A DNA stretch of 64,000 nucleotides from Peiella sedimenti (lineage in GTDB: Bacteria; Pseudomonadota; Alphaproteobacteria; Caulobacterales; Caulobacteraceae), in contig NZ_JAUKTR010000002.1 in the NCBI RefSeq assembly GCF_030504955.1, positions 323,901 to 387,900 of the forward strand, read 5' to 3'. This document shows positions 48,516-56,026 of the stretch, in pieces (position 1 is the stretch's first letter; each line of letters opens with the position of its first letter). A program made the translations under genes and the position numbers. The notes beneath the pieces are model-generated. The model ran no database searches, had not been told where the DNA came from, and saw nothing but the letters and a program-made list of their open reading frames with translations.

Positions 48516-49484
48516 TCAAGCGGGAACCTCGCCCACGCCGGCCAGGCCATCCTCGTCGCCCCAGGCGACGCGCGCGCCGTTGGAGGTCATGGCCAGGGCG
48601 GAGATCGCAGCGCCCTTCTCGGCCCGAAGGGGCTTCAGGCCGACGGCGCGCAGGTCCGCCGCCCAGACGCGGCCGTCGTTCAATCCGGCGGCGATGCGGG
48701 GCTGATCCGCCGCCCCCGCGCAACGAACGACAAGGGCGCTGTCGTCATGGCCGATCTCGGCCGCCTCCTTGCCCCCGGGCCCGCCGCCGGTGAAGGGCCA
48801 GCAGACCACGCCATGGGCGCCAGAGGTGGCCAGCACCGCGCCCCTCGCGCAGAAAGACAGCGAACGGATCTTGGCCGGATACCCGCCCATGCGCAGATCC
48901 TTGCCCTGGGGCAGGGTCCAGCCGTGCAGCTGGTTGTCCTGCATGGCCGTCACGCAGAAGCGGCCGTCCGGCGACAGCGCGACAAGCGTGTGCGACCCCG
49001 CCCATTTCAGCTGTATCGGCTTCTGGGTCTCAATGCGGGCGAACCACAGCGCGACCCCGCCATAGGTGGCGCAGGCCAGCCGGCGGCCCTTGGCGTCGAA
49101 GGCCAGGTCGGACACCGACCGCTCATGCTCGAAGGTCCTTCGGAAGTGCGGGTCGCCCGCGTCCAGCACCAGGGCCTGGCGACCGGCCGCGGCGGCGATC
49201 AGGCCGCTCTCCGGGCTGGCGGCCAGAGCGTCGATCCACTTGCCCTTGAGGTCGGCCAGCACCTGCGGCTCCTCGTCAGGCCGTGACCAGACGATGCGCC
49301 CGTCGTCGCCGCCCGTGACCAGCCCCTCGCCTGAGGGATGGGCGGCGGCGCAAAGGACCGCGCCCTCGTGGGCCTCTGTTTCCGCGCCGCCCTCGAAACG
49401 GACCCGCCCATCGCCCCCGGCGAACATGGCCTGGCCCGCGCCATCGAACAGGGCGGCGGTGACGGGCGCCTCGAACGGGATCAT
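48516..49484 (-). CDS. WD40-repeat protein
   Basis: A 322-residue beta-propeller: repeated units ending in VWA or similar, such as GLVTGGDDGRIVWS, LACATYGGVALWF and IAAGLNDGRVWAADL, enough for about seven blades. No signal peptide is visible. Its start (ATG 49484) overlaps the stop of the CobW-type GTPase by four bases, so the two are translated together. It may scaffold the GTPase; this is inference. Confidence 0.85.
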   Translation of the reverse strand: MIPFEAPVTAALFDGAGQAMFAGGDGRVRFEGGAETEAHEGAVLCAAAHPSGEGLVTGGDDGRIVWSRPDEEPQVLADLKGKWIDALAASPESGLIAAAAGRQALVLDAGDPHFRRTFEHERSVSDLAFDAKGRRLACATYGGVALWFARIETQKPIQLKWAGSHTLVALSPDGRFCVTAMQDNQLHGWTLPQGKDLRMGGYPAKIRSLSFCARGAVLATSGAHGVVCWPFTGGGPGGKEAAEIGHDDSALVVRCAGAADQPRIAAGLNDGRVWAADLRAVGLKPLRAEKGAAISALAMTSNGARVAWGDEDGLAGVGEVPA

Positions 49485-50527
49485 GCCGCGCAGGCCTCGA
49501 AGCCCGCCCTCAGCGCCGCCTCGTCCAGATTGCGGCCGATGAAAACGGCGCGGCTCCAACGCCGTTCGTCCGGCCTCCAGGGGCGCTCCAGCTCGCCCTC
49601 AAGGATCATGTGCACGGCCTGGAAGACCAGGCGCCGGTCCTCGCCCTTCACGTCGATGACGCCCTTGGCGCGCAGGATGTCGGGGCCCTGTTCGGCCAGC
49701 AGCCTGTCCAGCCAGCGCGTGAAGGCTTGGCCGTCCAGGGGGCGCTCCAGCGACAGGGAGACGCCCTTCACATCGTCCTGGTGGGCGTGGCCGCGCGGAC
49801 CATGGTGGTGATCATGGCCGTGGTCGGGGCTGTGATGATCGTGGCCGCAGTTTTCGTCGTGGACGTGACCGGGCTCCCCGTGGCCCGGATTGTCCGCCGG
49901 CAGGCGTTCGGCGACGCGGTCCAGGTCAAAGCCGCCGACCCCCAGGATTTGCTCCAGCGGCACGCGTGAGCGCTCGGCCCGAGTGATCGGCGCCAGGGGG
50001 TTCAGGGCGCGCAACCGCGCCTCCACCTCGGCCAGGGCCGCCTCGTCCACAAGGTCGGTCTTGTTCAGGATCAGCCGGTCGGCGAAGGCCACCTGCTCGC
50101 GGGCCTCTCTCGAGCGGTCCAGCTGCTCGTGGATATGGCGCGCGTCGACCAGGGCCACCACGCTGTCCAGGCGCGTCTTCTCCCGCACGTCCTCATCCAC
50201 GAAGAAGGTCTGGGCCACCGGGCCGGGATCGGCCAGGCCGGTGGTTTCGACGATGATGGCGTCGAAGCCGCCCTTCCGTTTCATCAGGCCAGAGACCACC
50301 CGGATCAGGTCCCCTCGCACCGTGCAGCAGACGCAGCCGTTGTTCATCTCGAAGACCTCTTCGTCGGCGCCGACGATGAGGTCATTGTCGATGCCGATCT
50401 CGCCGAACTCGTTGACGATGACGGCGTACCGCTTGCCGTGATCCTCGCTGAGGATGCGGTTGAGCAGCGTGGTCTTGCCCGCGCCGAGATAGCCGGTCAG
50501 CACGGTGACGGGAGTTTTGTCGGTCAT
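49481..50527 (-). CDS. CobW/ZNG-type zinc-metallochaperone GTPase
   Basis: GTPase of the COG0523 family that delivers metal (usually zinc) to client proteins. The 348-residue protein has P-loop GYLGAGKTTLLN, the metal motif GCVCC, base motif NKTD and a His-rich loop (many His at about 235-275) before the C-terminal CobW_C domain. ATG 50527 is chosen; the first 23 residues upstream look spurious. It follows the CDF gene by 40 bases and overlaps the WD40 gene. Confidence 0.93.
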   Translation of the reverse strand: MTDKTPVTVLTGYLGAGKTTLLNRILSEDHGKRYAVIVNEFGEIGIDNDLIVGADEEVFEMNNGCVCCTVRGDLIRVVSGLMKRKGGFDAIIVETTGLADPGPVAQTFFVDEDVREKTRLDSVVALVDARHIHEQLDRSREAREQVAFADRLILNKTDLVDEAALAEVEARLRALNPLAPITRAERSRVPLEQILGVGGFDLDRVAERLPADNPGHGEPGHVHDENCGHDHHSPDHGHDHHHGPRGHAHQDDVKGVSLSLERPLDGQAFTRWLDRLLAEQGPDILRAKGVIDVKGEDRRLVFQAVHMILEGELERPWRPDERRWSRAVFIGRNLDEAALRAGFEACAA

Positions 50528-50567
50528 TCCCGCCAGATGGACCGGCCCTTTGGGGGAATCAACCGTC

Positions 50568-51518
50568 TCAGCAGTCGATGCAGTGATCCTCGGCATCCGC
50601 CTCCACCTGAACGGTGGCGTGATCGATGCCGAAGCGGGACTTGAGCCCGGCGCTGAGCGCCGCGAGGAAGGCGCGGTCCGCCCCCTGGGGTCTGACCAGA
50701 TGGACGGTCAGGGCCGTACGGGTGGTCGATAGGCTCCAGACGTGGAGGTGGTGCACACCCGTGACGCCCGGCTGCTCGGCCAGCCAGACCTCAAGCGCCG
50801 TCATGTCGATGTGCGCGGGGGCGGCGTCGAGCGCCAGGTTCAGGGAGTCCTTCAGCAGCCCCCAGGTGCCCCAAAGGATCACGGCGACGATGACCAGTCC
50901 CACCAAGGGATCGATCCAGCCGGCGCCGCTGACGGCGATCAGCCCGGCGCTCGCCACCACTCCAAGGGACACGGCGGCGTCGGCGGCCATGTGCAGAAAG
51001 GCGCCCTTGGCGTTCAGGTCGTCCTTGGCGGCGCCCATGAACATCAGGGCCGTGCCCAGATTGATGACCACGCCCAGGGCCGCCACGGCGGCGACGATCC
51101 CGGGCTCGGGCGCTTCCGGCGCGGACAGCCTGCGCAGCGCCTCGACCGCCACGGCCCCCGCCACAAAGACCAGCAGGAGGGCGTTGGCCAGGGACGCCAG
51201 GATGGTCGCCTTGCCAAATCCATAGGTGCGCCGTCCCGAGGCGCTCTGCTTCGCCAGCCAGGCCGCGCCGCCCGCCAGGGCAAGCGACAGCACATCCGAC
51301 AGGTTGTGCCCCGCGTCGGCCAGCAGCGCCGTGGAGCCTGCCCAGAGGCCGGCGGCGAACTCCGCCGCCACGAAGGTCAGATTCAGACCGATGCCTATAA
51401 GATAGAGTCGCACCGGCGCGCCGACCGGCGCGTGGCTGTGCCCTCCATGGCCATGACCCGGACCATGGTGGTGGCCATGATGGCCGTGATGGTGATGGCC
51501 GTGGTGATCGTGGGCCAC
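50568..51518 (-). CDS. Cation-diffusion-facilitator metal exporter (ZitB-like)
   Basis: Proton-coupled divalent-metal exporter, 316 residues. A His-rich N-terminus (over ten His in the first 30 residues) precedes six membrane helices; ADAGHNLSDVLSL (helix II) and HMAADAAVSL (helix V) hold the His/Asp transport site. A cytosolic C-terminal domain ends in HCIDC. GTG start at 51518, 11 bases after the upstream stop. Zinc is the likely substrate from the neighbours. Confidence 0.92.
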   Translation of the reverse strand: MAHDHHGHHHHGHHGHHHGPGHGHGGHSHAPVGAPVRLYLIGIGLNLTFVAAEFAAGLWAGSTALLADAGHNLSDVLSLALAGGAAWLAKQSASGRRTYGFGKATILASLANALLLVFVAGAVAVEALRRLSAPEAPEPGIVAAVAALGVVINLGTALMFMGAAKDDLNAKGAFLHMAADAAVSLGVVASAGLIAVSGAGWIDPLVGLVIVAVILWGTWGLLKDSLNLALDAAPAHIDMTALEVWLAEQPGVTGVHHLHVWSLSTTRTALTVHLVRPQGADRAFLAALSAGLKSRFGIDHATVQVEADAEDHCIDC

Positions 51519-51529
51519 GAGGGTGTCCG

Positions 51530-52162
51530 TCAGGCGAGGGCGTCGATCAAGACGTAAAGGCCGAGCCCGGCTAGGGCCAGCCCCAGAACCGCACGATCCC
51601 AGGGGGCCAGGCGCGCCAGCTTGAGCCGCTCGACCCCGGCCTGGGCTAGACCCGCGAACAGCGCCATGCCGCCGACCGTGCCGAGCAACAGCATCATGGT
51701 CAGGATCGCGACGCCCGCCGCGCCGTAGGGCGCCGCCGTCAGATAGAGGGGCAGCAGCGCTTCCCCCGGCGACAGCGCCAAAAGGCCGACCAGCCCCCAA
51801 AAGGCGGCGGCGTCAGAGACCCTGGGCCGGGCCATGGCCTCCATCTCGCGCCGTCCAACGTGGGATCGCCACAGGTACCAGGCGCCGAAGGCCAGCAGCA
51901 CCAGCCCCGCTCCCACGGGGAGCGCCCCCTTCACCCAGGCTTCCGCCGCGGCGCCGGCCGCCGCCACCAGCGCGCCGATAAGGCCGGTGGACGCCATATG
52001 CGCCACCGCCGCCGTGATGACGACGGCCATGACCTTGCCCATGCCCCACCCCTGCGCCCGGCCCACCAGCACGAAGGGCAGCCAGTGCGTCGGCAACAGG
52101 GCGTGCAGAAAGGCCGCCAGAAAGGCGGGCACGGTCAGGAAAGGGGGAAACAAGTCGCTCAA
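51530..52162 (-). CDS. Polytopic membrane protein, metal-permease (UreH/NiCoT)-like
   Basis: A 210-residue protein with six hydrophobic spans. FLHALLPTHWLPFVLVG and VAHMASTGLIG place His residues in membrane spans, as in nickel/cobalt permease and UreH-type proteins. Substrate is unknown; the CDF and CobW neighbours suggest zinc or nickel. First gene of the leftward cluster; a Zur-like palindrome lies 35 bases upstream of its ATG (52162). Confidence 0.72.
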   Translation of the reverse strand: MSDLFPPFLTVPAFLAAFLHALLPTHWLPFVLVGRAQGWGMGKVMAVVITAAVAHMASTGLIGALVAAAGAAAEAWVKGALPVGAGLVLLAFGAWYLWRSHVGRREMEAMARPRVSDAAAFWGLVGLLALSPGEALLPLYLTAAPYGAAGVAILTMMLLLGTVGGMALFAGLAQAGVERLKLARLAPWDRAVLGLALAGLGLYVLIDALA

Positions 52163-52196
52163 GCGAAGCTCATCTATAGGAGCCGGGCCTATAGCG

Positions 52197-52211
52197 TGTT
52201 ACAGAATAACA
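52197..52211. promoter_or_regulatory. Zur-like palindrome
   Basis: TGTTA-N5-TAACA, a perfect 5-bp inverted repeat that resembles zinc-uptake-regulator operators. It is 35 bases upstream of the metal-permease-like gene and about 124 bases upstream of rplU, so it could control the metal cluster. Assignment is inferred from the shape and the neighbours. Confidence 0.45.
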
Positions 52212-52241
52212 GTCGAGGCGTGATTTCCCGCCGTCTTTGCG

Positions 52242-52269
52242 TTGACTCGCGGACGCCGATCCGTATAAG
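52242..52269 (+). promoter_or_regulatory. Housekeeping-sigma promoter of rplU
   Basis: TTGACT (52242-52247) and TATAAG (52264-52269) with a 16-base spacer, a near-consensus promoter facing rplU. Transcription should start near 52276, giving a leader of about 59 bases. Confidence 0.75.
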
Positions 52270-52280
52270 TCGCCGCTCTT

Positions 52281-52315
52281 CGCCCGCGGGTCCGCTCGCG
52301 GGCGCAAACTTTTTT
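52281..52315 (+). terminator. Terminator-like hairpin in the rplU leader (possible attenuator)
   Basis: Eight-base-pair stem CGCCCGCG/CGCGGGCG (52281-52288/52297-52304) with an 8-base loop, followed after CAAAC by a run of six T (52310-52315). It lies between the promoter and the rplU ATG (52335), so transcripts must read through it. This is the layout of ribosomal-protein leader attenuation. Confidence 0.6.
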
Positions 52316-52334
52316 GCGTGAGGCTCTGGCTCCC

Positions 52335-52913
52335 ATGTACGCGGTGATCAAGACCGGCGGCAAACAATACCGGGTTCAACCGGGCGACCTGCTCGTGGTC
52401 GAGAAGCTGGATGGCGAAGCCGGCGCCGAGGTGCGCTTCGACTCCGTCCTGATGATGGGCGACGACAAGGGTTCGACCGTCGGCGCGCCGACGGTGGACG
52501 GCGCGGTCGTCTCGGGCGTGCTGGTCGAAACCCGCAAGGGCGAGAAGGTCAAGATCTTCAAGAAGATCCGTCGCCAGGGCTATCGCCGTACGCGCGGCCA
52601 TCGCCAGCCGGAGAGCGTGGTGCGCGTCACCGCCCTTGAAGGCCTTGGCAAGTCGGCCAAGTGGGACGGTCAGGTGGACCTGACGACCAAGGCCGAGCTG
52701 GACGCCCGCGCCCGCGGCCTGGCTCCGCGCGTTGAGGCCGCTCCGGCCAAGGGCGCCAAGGCGCCGAAGGCTGAGGCTGCTCCGGCGGCTGAAGCGGCTC
52801 CGGCCAAGAAGGCTCCGGCCAAGAAGGCCGCCGCGCCCAAGGCTGAGGCCAAGACCGAAACCAAGAAGGCCGCGCCGAAGAAGGCCGCAGCCAAGAAGGC
52901 CGACGAGGCCTGA
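52335..52913 (+). CDS. rplU: 50S ribosomal protein L21 with a long Ala/Lys-rich tail
   Basis: Large-subunit protein. The first about 103 residues (MYAVIKTGGKQYRVQPGDLL through VRVTALE) are normal L21; the next about 90 residues are an Ala/Pro/Lys repeat tail (AAPAKKAPAKKAAAPKAE type) resembling histone-H1-like tails. The total of 192 is nearly double the usual length. Start ATG 52335; the seven residues upstream are unsupported. rpmA follows 34 bases later. Confidence 0.95.
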   Translation: MYAVIKTGGKQYRVQPGDLLVVEKLDGEAGAEVRFDSVLMMGDDKGSTVGAPTVDGAVVSGVLVETRKGEKVKIFKKIRRQGYRRTRGHRQPESVVRVTALEGLGKSAKWDGQVDLTTKAELDARARGLAPRVEAAPAKGAKAPKAEAAPAAEAAPAKKAPAKKAAAPKAEAKTETKKAAPKKAAAKKADEA

Positions 52914-52947
52914 TCTAGAAGACGCTTAGAGTTCAGGACCCAGACCC

Positions 52948-53223
52948 ATGGCTCACAAGAAATCCGGCGGCTCGTCGCGCAACGGCCGCGACTCCGAGTC
53001 CAAGCGCCTTGGCGTGAAGAAGTTCGGCGGCGAGCGCGTGCTCGGCGGCAACATCATCGTGCGTCAGCGCGGCACCCAGTACCATCCGGGCGTGAATGTC
53101 GGCATGGGCCGCGACCACACCCTGTTCGCCCTGACCGAAGGTCAGGTGGCGTTCCAGCGCAAAGCCGGGAACCGCTGTTTCGTATCGGTCATGCCGATGC
53201 AGGCCAAAGAGGCTGCCGAATAA
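52948..53223 (+). CDS. rpmA: 50S ribosomal protein L27
   Basis: Large-subunit protein near the peptidyl transferase centre. The 91-residue protein begins [20 protein letters not shown], the L27 signature with no N-terminal extension needing cleavage, followed by [18 protein letters not shown]. It is co-transcribed with rplU; a strong terminator follows 71 bases on. Confidence 0.98.
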   Translation: MAHKKSGGSSRNGRDSESKRLGVKKFGGERVLGGNIIVRQRGTQYHPGVNVGMGRDHTLFALTEGQVAFQRKAGNRCFVSVMPMQAKEAAE

Positions 53224-53294
53224 CAGGTCCAGACAAGCTCTCCGTCCGGACCTCCGCCGCAAGGGCGATCCGGATGAAGGACTAAAGTCTCCAG

Positions 53295-53325
53295 CGGGAG
53301 TCCGGGTCGCCGGGCTCCCGTTTTT
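53295..53325 (+). terminator. Rho-independent terminator after rpmA
   Basis: Eleven-base-pair stem with one T-G pair (53295-53305 with 53310-53320), four-base loop GTCG, then TTTTT (53321-53325). Confidence 0.93.
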
Positions 53326-53356
53326 CATTTCCGCTGGAGGTTTGGAGATCAGGGCC

Positions 53357-53893
53357 ATGGGCCTTCTCGAGCCTCAAAGACAGTTCGAAACGCGGCGCCT
53401 CAGGCTGCGTCCGCTCCTCCCTCAGGACGCGCCGGTCATGGCTGCCTTCCTGGCCGATGCGGGGGTGGCGCGCATGACCTGCAGCGTGCCTCATCCCTTC
53501 ACCCTCGCCGACGCCGACGCCTTCATCGCGGCCGCCGCCGCCGGAGATCCGCGCCGTCAGGCGCGCTTCGCCATCGAGCACGAGGACCATGGCCTGGTGG
53601 GCGGCGTCGGCTTCACCCATCCCGATGGGGACGCGGCCCCCGAGGTAGGATACTGGATCGGCCGGCCGTTCTGGGGGCGAGGCTTCGCCACGGAGGCGTT
53701 GGAGGGCGCGCTTGCCTGGGCCAGGCGCCGTTGGGGCCGGCGGGCGGTGATGGCGGGACACTTCGCCGACAATCCCGCCTCGGGTCGGGTGCTCGAAAAG
53801 GCCGGATTTCTCTACACCGGAGAGCGCCACCGGCTGCTCAGTCGCGCCCGGGGCGAGGCGGCCGAGGCGCGCATGATGGTGTGGCTGGCCTAA
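53357..53893 (+). CDS. GNAT-family N-acetyltransferase (RimJ/RimL-like)
   Basis: A 178-residue acetyltransferase using acetyl-CoA. FETRRLRLRPLLPQDAP is the N-terminal beta-strand pair, and GYWIGRPFWGRGFATEAL contains the acetyl-CoA-binding R/QxxGxG/A motif. I prefer ATG 53357 (GGAG nine bases upstream) over TTG 53342. Substrate unknown. trmB starts 19 bases on. Confidence 0.88.
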   Translation: MGLLEPQRQFETRRLRLRPLLPQDAPVMAAFLADAGVARMTCSVPHPFTLADADAFIAAAAAGDPRRQARFAIEHEDHGLVGGVGFTHPDGDAAPEVGYWIGRPFWGRGFATEALEGALAWARRRWGRRAVMAGHFADNPASGRVLEKAGFLYTGERHRLLSRARGEAAEARMMVWLA

Positions 53894-53912
53894 AGGCGCT
53901 ACTGGCCGCCCC

Positions 53913-54620
53913 ATGACCGGTCAGCCGCCCTCCGCACCGCCCCCCAGCTGGGGCCCCACCCGCTCGTTCGGGCGTATCAGGTCGCGCACCCTCAAGCCCC
54001 GCCAGGCGGCCCTGTTCGACACCCTGTTGCCGAAGATCGCCGTGCCCGATCCGGAGGCCGGTCCGATAGATCCGGCCTCGCTCATGCCCGGCGCCCGCGA
54101 GGTCTGGCTCGAGATCGGCTTCGGCGGCGGCGAACACCTGGCCGCCCAGGCCGCCCGCCACCCTGAGGCGCTGATGATCGGCTGTGAGCCCTTCCTGAAC
54201 GGGGTGGGTTCAGCGTTGCGCCACATCGAGGAGCGGGGACTCGCAAACGTCCGGCTGCATGCGGGGGACGCCCGGGCCGTCATGGGCGCGATGCCGGACG
54301 CCTGCCTGGACCGGGTGATGATCCTGTTCCCCGATCCGTGGCCCAAGGCGCGGCACAACAAGCGCCGGCTGATCCAGGACGATACGGCCCTCGAGATCGC
54401 GCGACTGCTCAAACCCGGCGGGCGCTTGCGCTTCGTGACCGACTGGAAGGACTATGCCGCCTGGGCGCTGGAGCGGCTGGCCCGCACGGAGGGGCTGGTC
54501 TGGCTGGCCGAGGCGGCCGAGGACTGGCGCACGCCGCCCGCGGATCACGTCACCACGCGCTATGAGGAAAAGCGGCTGGGCGACACGGCGCCCATTTTCC
54601 TGGAGTTCGAGCGGGCATAG
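53913..54620 (+). CDS. trmB: tRNA (guanine-46-N7) methyltransferase TrmB
   Basis: Makes m7G46 in tRNA variable loops with SAM. The 235-residue protein has the SAM-binding VWLEIGFGGGEHLAAQA, the substrate motif LFPDPWPKARHNKRRLI and the C-terminal TTRYEEKRL. The Pro-rich start of about 20 residues is typical. It is convergent with bioY, six bases apart. Confidence 0.96.
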   Translation: MTGQPPSAPPPSWGPTRSFGRIRSRTLKPRQAALFDTLLPKIAVPDPEAGPIDPASLMPGAREVWLEIGFGGGEHLAAQAARHPEALMIGCEPFLNGVGSALRHIEERGLANVRLHAGDARAVMGAMPDACLDRVMILFPDPWPKARHNKRRLIQDDTALEIARLLKPGGRLRFVTDWKDYAAWALERLARTEGLVWLAEAAEDWRTPPADHVTTRYEEKRLGDTAPIFLEFERA

Positions 54621-54626
54621 CGCGGG

Positions 54627-55145
54627 TTACAGGGGTAGCCGCCTCAAGGGCCGTTCGGCCAGCAGCACTAAAGCGGACTTCACTGCGGCCCCGATCAGGA
54701 AAGGCGTGAACCCCACGGCCATGGCGTCGCCAGGGCCCATTCGAGCAGCCAGCCAGACCGACCCGACGCCGAGGATCAGCAGGTGCAGTCCGAACAGGAC
54801 GGCGAGCCCCGTGAGCGGCCGGCTCAGCCATCCTCGCCGGGCGGCCAGCCCAGCCAAGGCCGCCGCCACCGGAAATGCGACAAGGTAGCCCGCGGTCGGC
54901 CCGCTGAAGGGCTGGAGGCCGGACGCGCCGTCCGAGAGCACCGGCAAACCGGTCGCGGCCGCCGTCAGATAGAGCAAGACCGCGCCGCCCCCGCGCCACG
55001 GGCCGAGCACCGCTCCGGCCAGCAGCACTGCGAAGGTTTGCAGCGTCATCGGCACCGGAACCATGGGTACGGCGATCCGCGCGCACAGCACTGTCAGCAG
55101 GACGAAAGCGATGATCGCGGCGGCGCTGAAGATCGCTTGTCTCAT
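54627..55145 (-). CDS. bioY: Biotin transporter BioY (ECF S-component type)
   Basis: Membrane protein that takes up biotin, alone or with an ECF module. The 172-residue protein has five to six hydrophobic spans and the BioY signatures AVLLAGAVLGPWRGGGAVLLYL and GPTAGYLVAFPVAA. ATG 55145. It is convergent with trmB. No BioR-type palindrome is evident upstream; an FNR box lies 45 bases before its start and could also act on it. Confidence 0.93.
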   Translation of the reverse strand: MRQAIFSAAAIIAFVLLTVLCARIAVPMVPVPMTLQTFAVLLAGAVLGPWRGGGAVLLYLTAAATGLPVLSDGASGLQPFSGPTAGYLVAFPVAAALAGLAARRGWLSRPLTGLAVLFGLHLLILGVGSVWLAARMGPGDAMAVGFTPFLIGAAVKSALVLLAERPLRRLPL

Positions 55146-55189
55146 GCGCCACCAGCATCATGACCGCGACGCCGCCGCAAGGGTGCGAT

Positions 55190-55203
55190 TTGATCCCGAT
55201 CAA
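55190..55203. promoter_or_regulatory. FNR/FixK-type binding site
   Basis: TTGAT-CCCG-ATCAA, a perfect match to the FNR/FixK consensus TTGAT-N4-ATCAA. Its centre is about 60 bases upstream of the 33-residue membrane-peptide ATG. If the activator sits at the usual -41.5 position, transcription would start near 55238. In Caulobacter, FixK under FixLJ uses this site type at low oxygen. Confidence 0.85.
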
Positions 55204-55255
55204 GGCGTGGCCATAAGCCGCCGCTCATTCTCCTCTCAGACCTAGGGAGGGTTTC

Positions 55256-55357
55256 ATGGACTTTTCGAACATCTATCTGATCGGCGTCATCGCCGGCTTC
55301 ACCTTCTTCGGCGTGACCCTGTTCGCCGTCTCCACCTGGACCAACCTGAAGAAGTAA
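55256..55357 (+). CDS. 33-residue single-span membrane peptide (unannotated small gene)
   Basis: ATG 55256 to TAA 55357 encodes a 33-residue peptide with one hydrophobic span (about residues 6-26, [19 protein letters not shown]) and a short basic end (NLKK). An AGGGAGGG ribosome site precedes the ATG by five bases, and a perfect FNR/FixK box lies upstream. The size, topology and oxygen-type control recall the small subunits of terminal oxidases (CydX, CcoQ), but no sequence match to either is claimed. It stands alone between bioY and rimP. Confidence 0.75.
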   Translation: MDFSNIYLIGVIAGFTFFGVTLFAVSTWTNLKK

Positions 55358-55435
55358 GGGGCTGACAAGCGTCGCGCCTGACGCTATATGCCCGCCTACA
55401 TCGTTATCGACGGGGCGTCGGACGGCGCCTCGGAG

Positions 55436-55470
55436 AGGCGGCGGCCGGAAGGCCCGCCGCCTTTGTTTTT
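55436..55470 (+). terminator. Terminator-like hairpin just upstream of rimP
   Basis: Stem AGGCGGCGGCC/GGCCCGCCGCCT with one bulged C (55436-55462), a GGAA loop, then TTGTTTTT. It either ends the small-peptide transcript or, since it directly precedes the rimP ribosome site (12 bases before the TTG), acts as an attenuator of the rimP-nusA operon. Confidence 0.65.
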
Positions 55471-55481
55471 GGAGTTATCCC

Positions 55482-56021
55482 TTGCGCGCCAAGACCGCGG
55501 AGGACCGCCGTCTGCTGGAGCTGCTGCAGCCCGTCGCCGAGGCGCAAGGGCTTCAGATCGTGCGCCTGCGCCTGATGGGCGGGACCCAGCGCCGGCGTCT
55601 GCAGATCATGGCCGAACGCCCCGCGGATCACGAGATCGACGTGGAGCAGTGCGCCCAGCTGTCGCGCGCCGTGTCCGAGGTGCTGGACGCCGCGGATCCC
55701 ATCGCCGGCGAGTACCTGCTGGAGGTGTCCTCGCCGGGCGTCGACCGGCCGCTGACGCGTCTGGCCGATTTCGACCTCTATGAAGGCCTTGAGGCCCGGC
55801 TGGAGACGGATCGGCTGGTTGAAGGCCGCAAGCGCTTTCGAGGTGTGCTGGCCGGAACCGAGGGCGAGAACGTCGCCATCGACCTGGAGGGCGAGGCCGA
55901 CACCGCTCTTATTCCCTTCGCCTGGCTGGCTGAGGCCAAGCTGGTGCTGACCGACGAACTTCTGAAGCGCGGCGCCCGCCGCGTCCAATCCAATACCGAT
56001 ACTCCCAAGGAAGAGGACTGA
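55482..56021 (+). CDS. rimP: Ribosome maturation factor RimP
   Basis: Needed for 30S subunit maturation. The 179-residue protein has the N-terminal KH-like/SH3-type pair, with [13 protein letters not shown] as signature and a C-terminal SH3-like domain. It starts at TTG 55482 after a GGAG site; no ATG is in frame nearby. First gene of rimP-nusA-ylxR-infB. The C-terminus is acidic. Confidence 0.95.
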   Translation: MRAKTAEDRRLLELLQPVAEAQGLQIVRLRLMGGTQRRRLQIMAERPADHEIDVEQCAQLSRAVSEVLDAADPIAGEYLLEVSSPGVDRPLTRLADFDLYEGLEARLETDRLVEGRKRFRGVLAGTEGENVAIDLEGEADTALIPFAWLAEAKLVLTDELLKRGARRVQSNTDTPKEED

Positions 56022-56026
56022 CGCCG

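Noticed and set aside
55388..55783. Plus-strand ORF of 131 codons overlapping rimP
   Set aside because: Arg/Gly-rich translation in another frame of rimP; the leader hairpin explains the region better.
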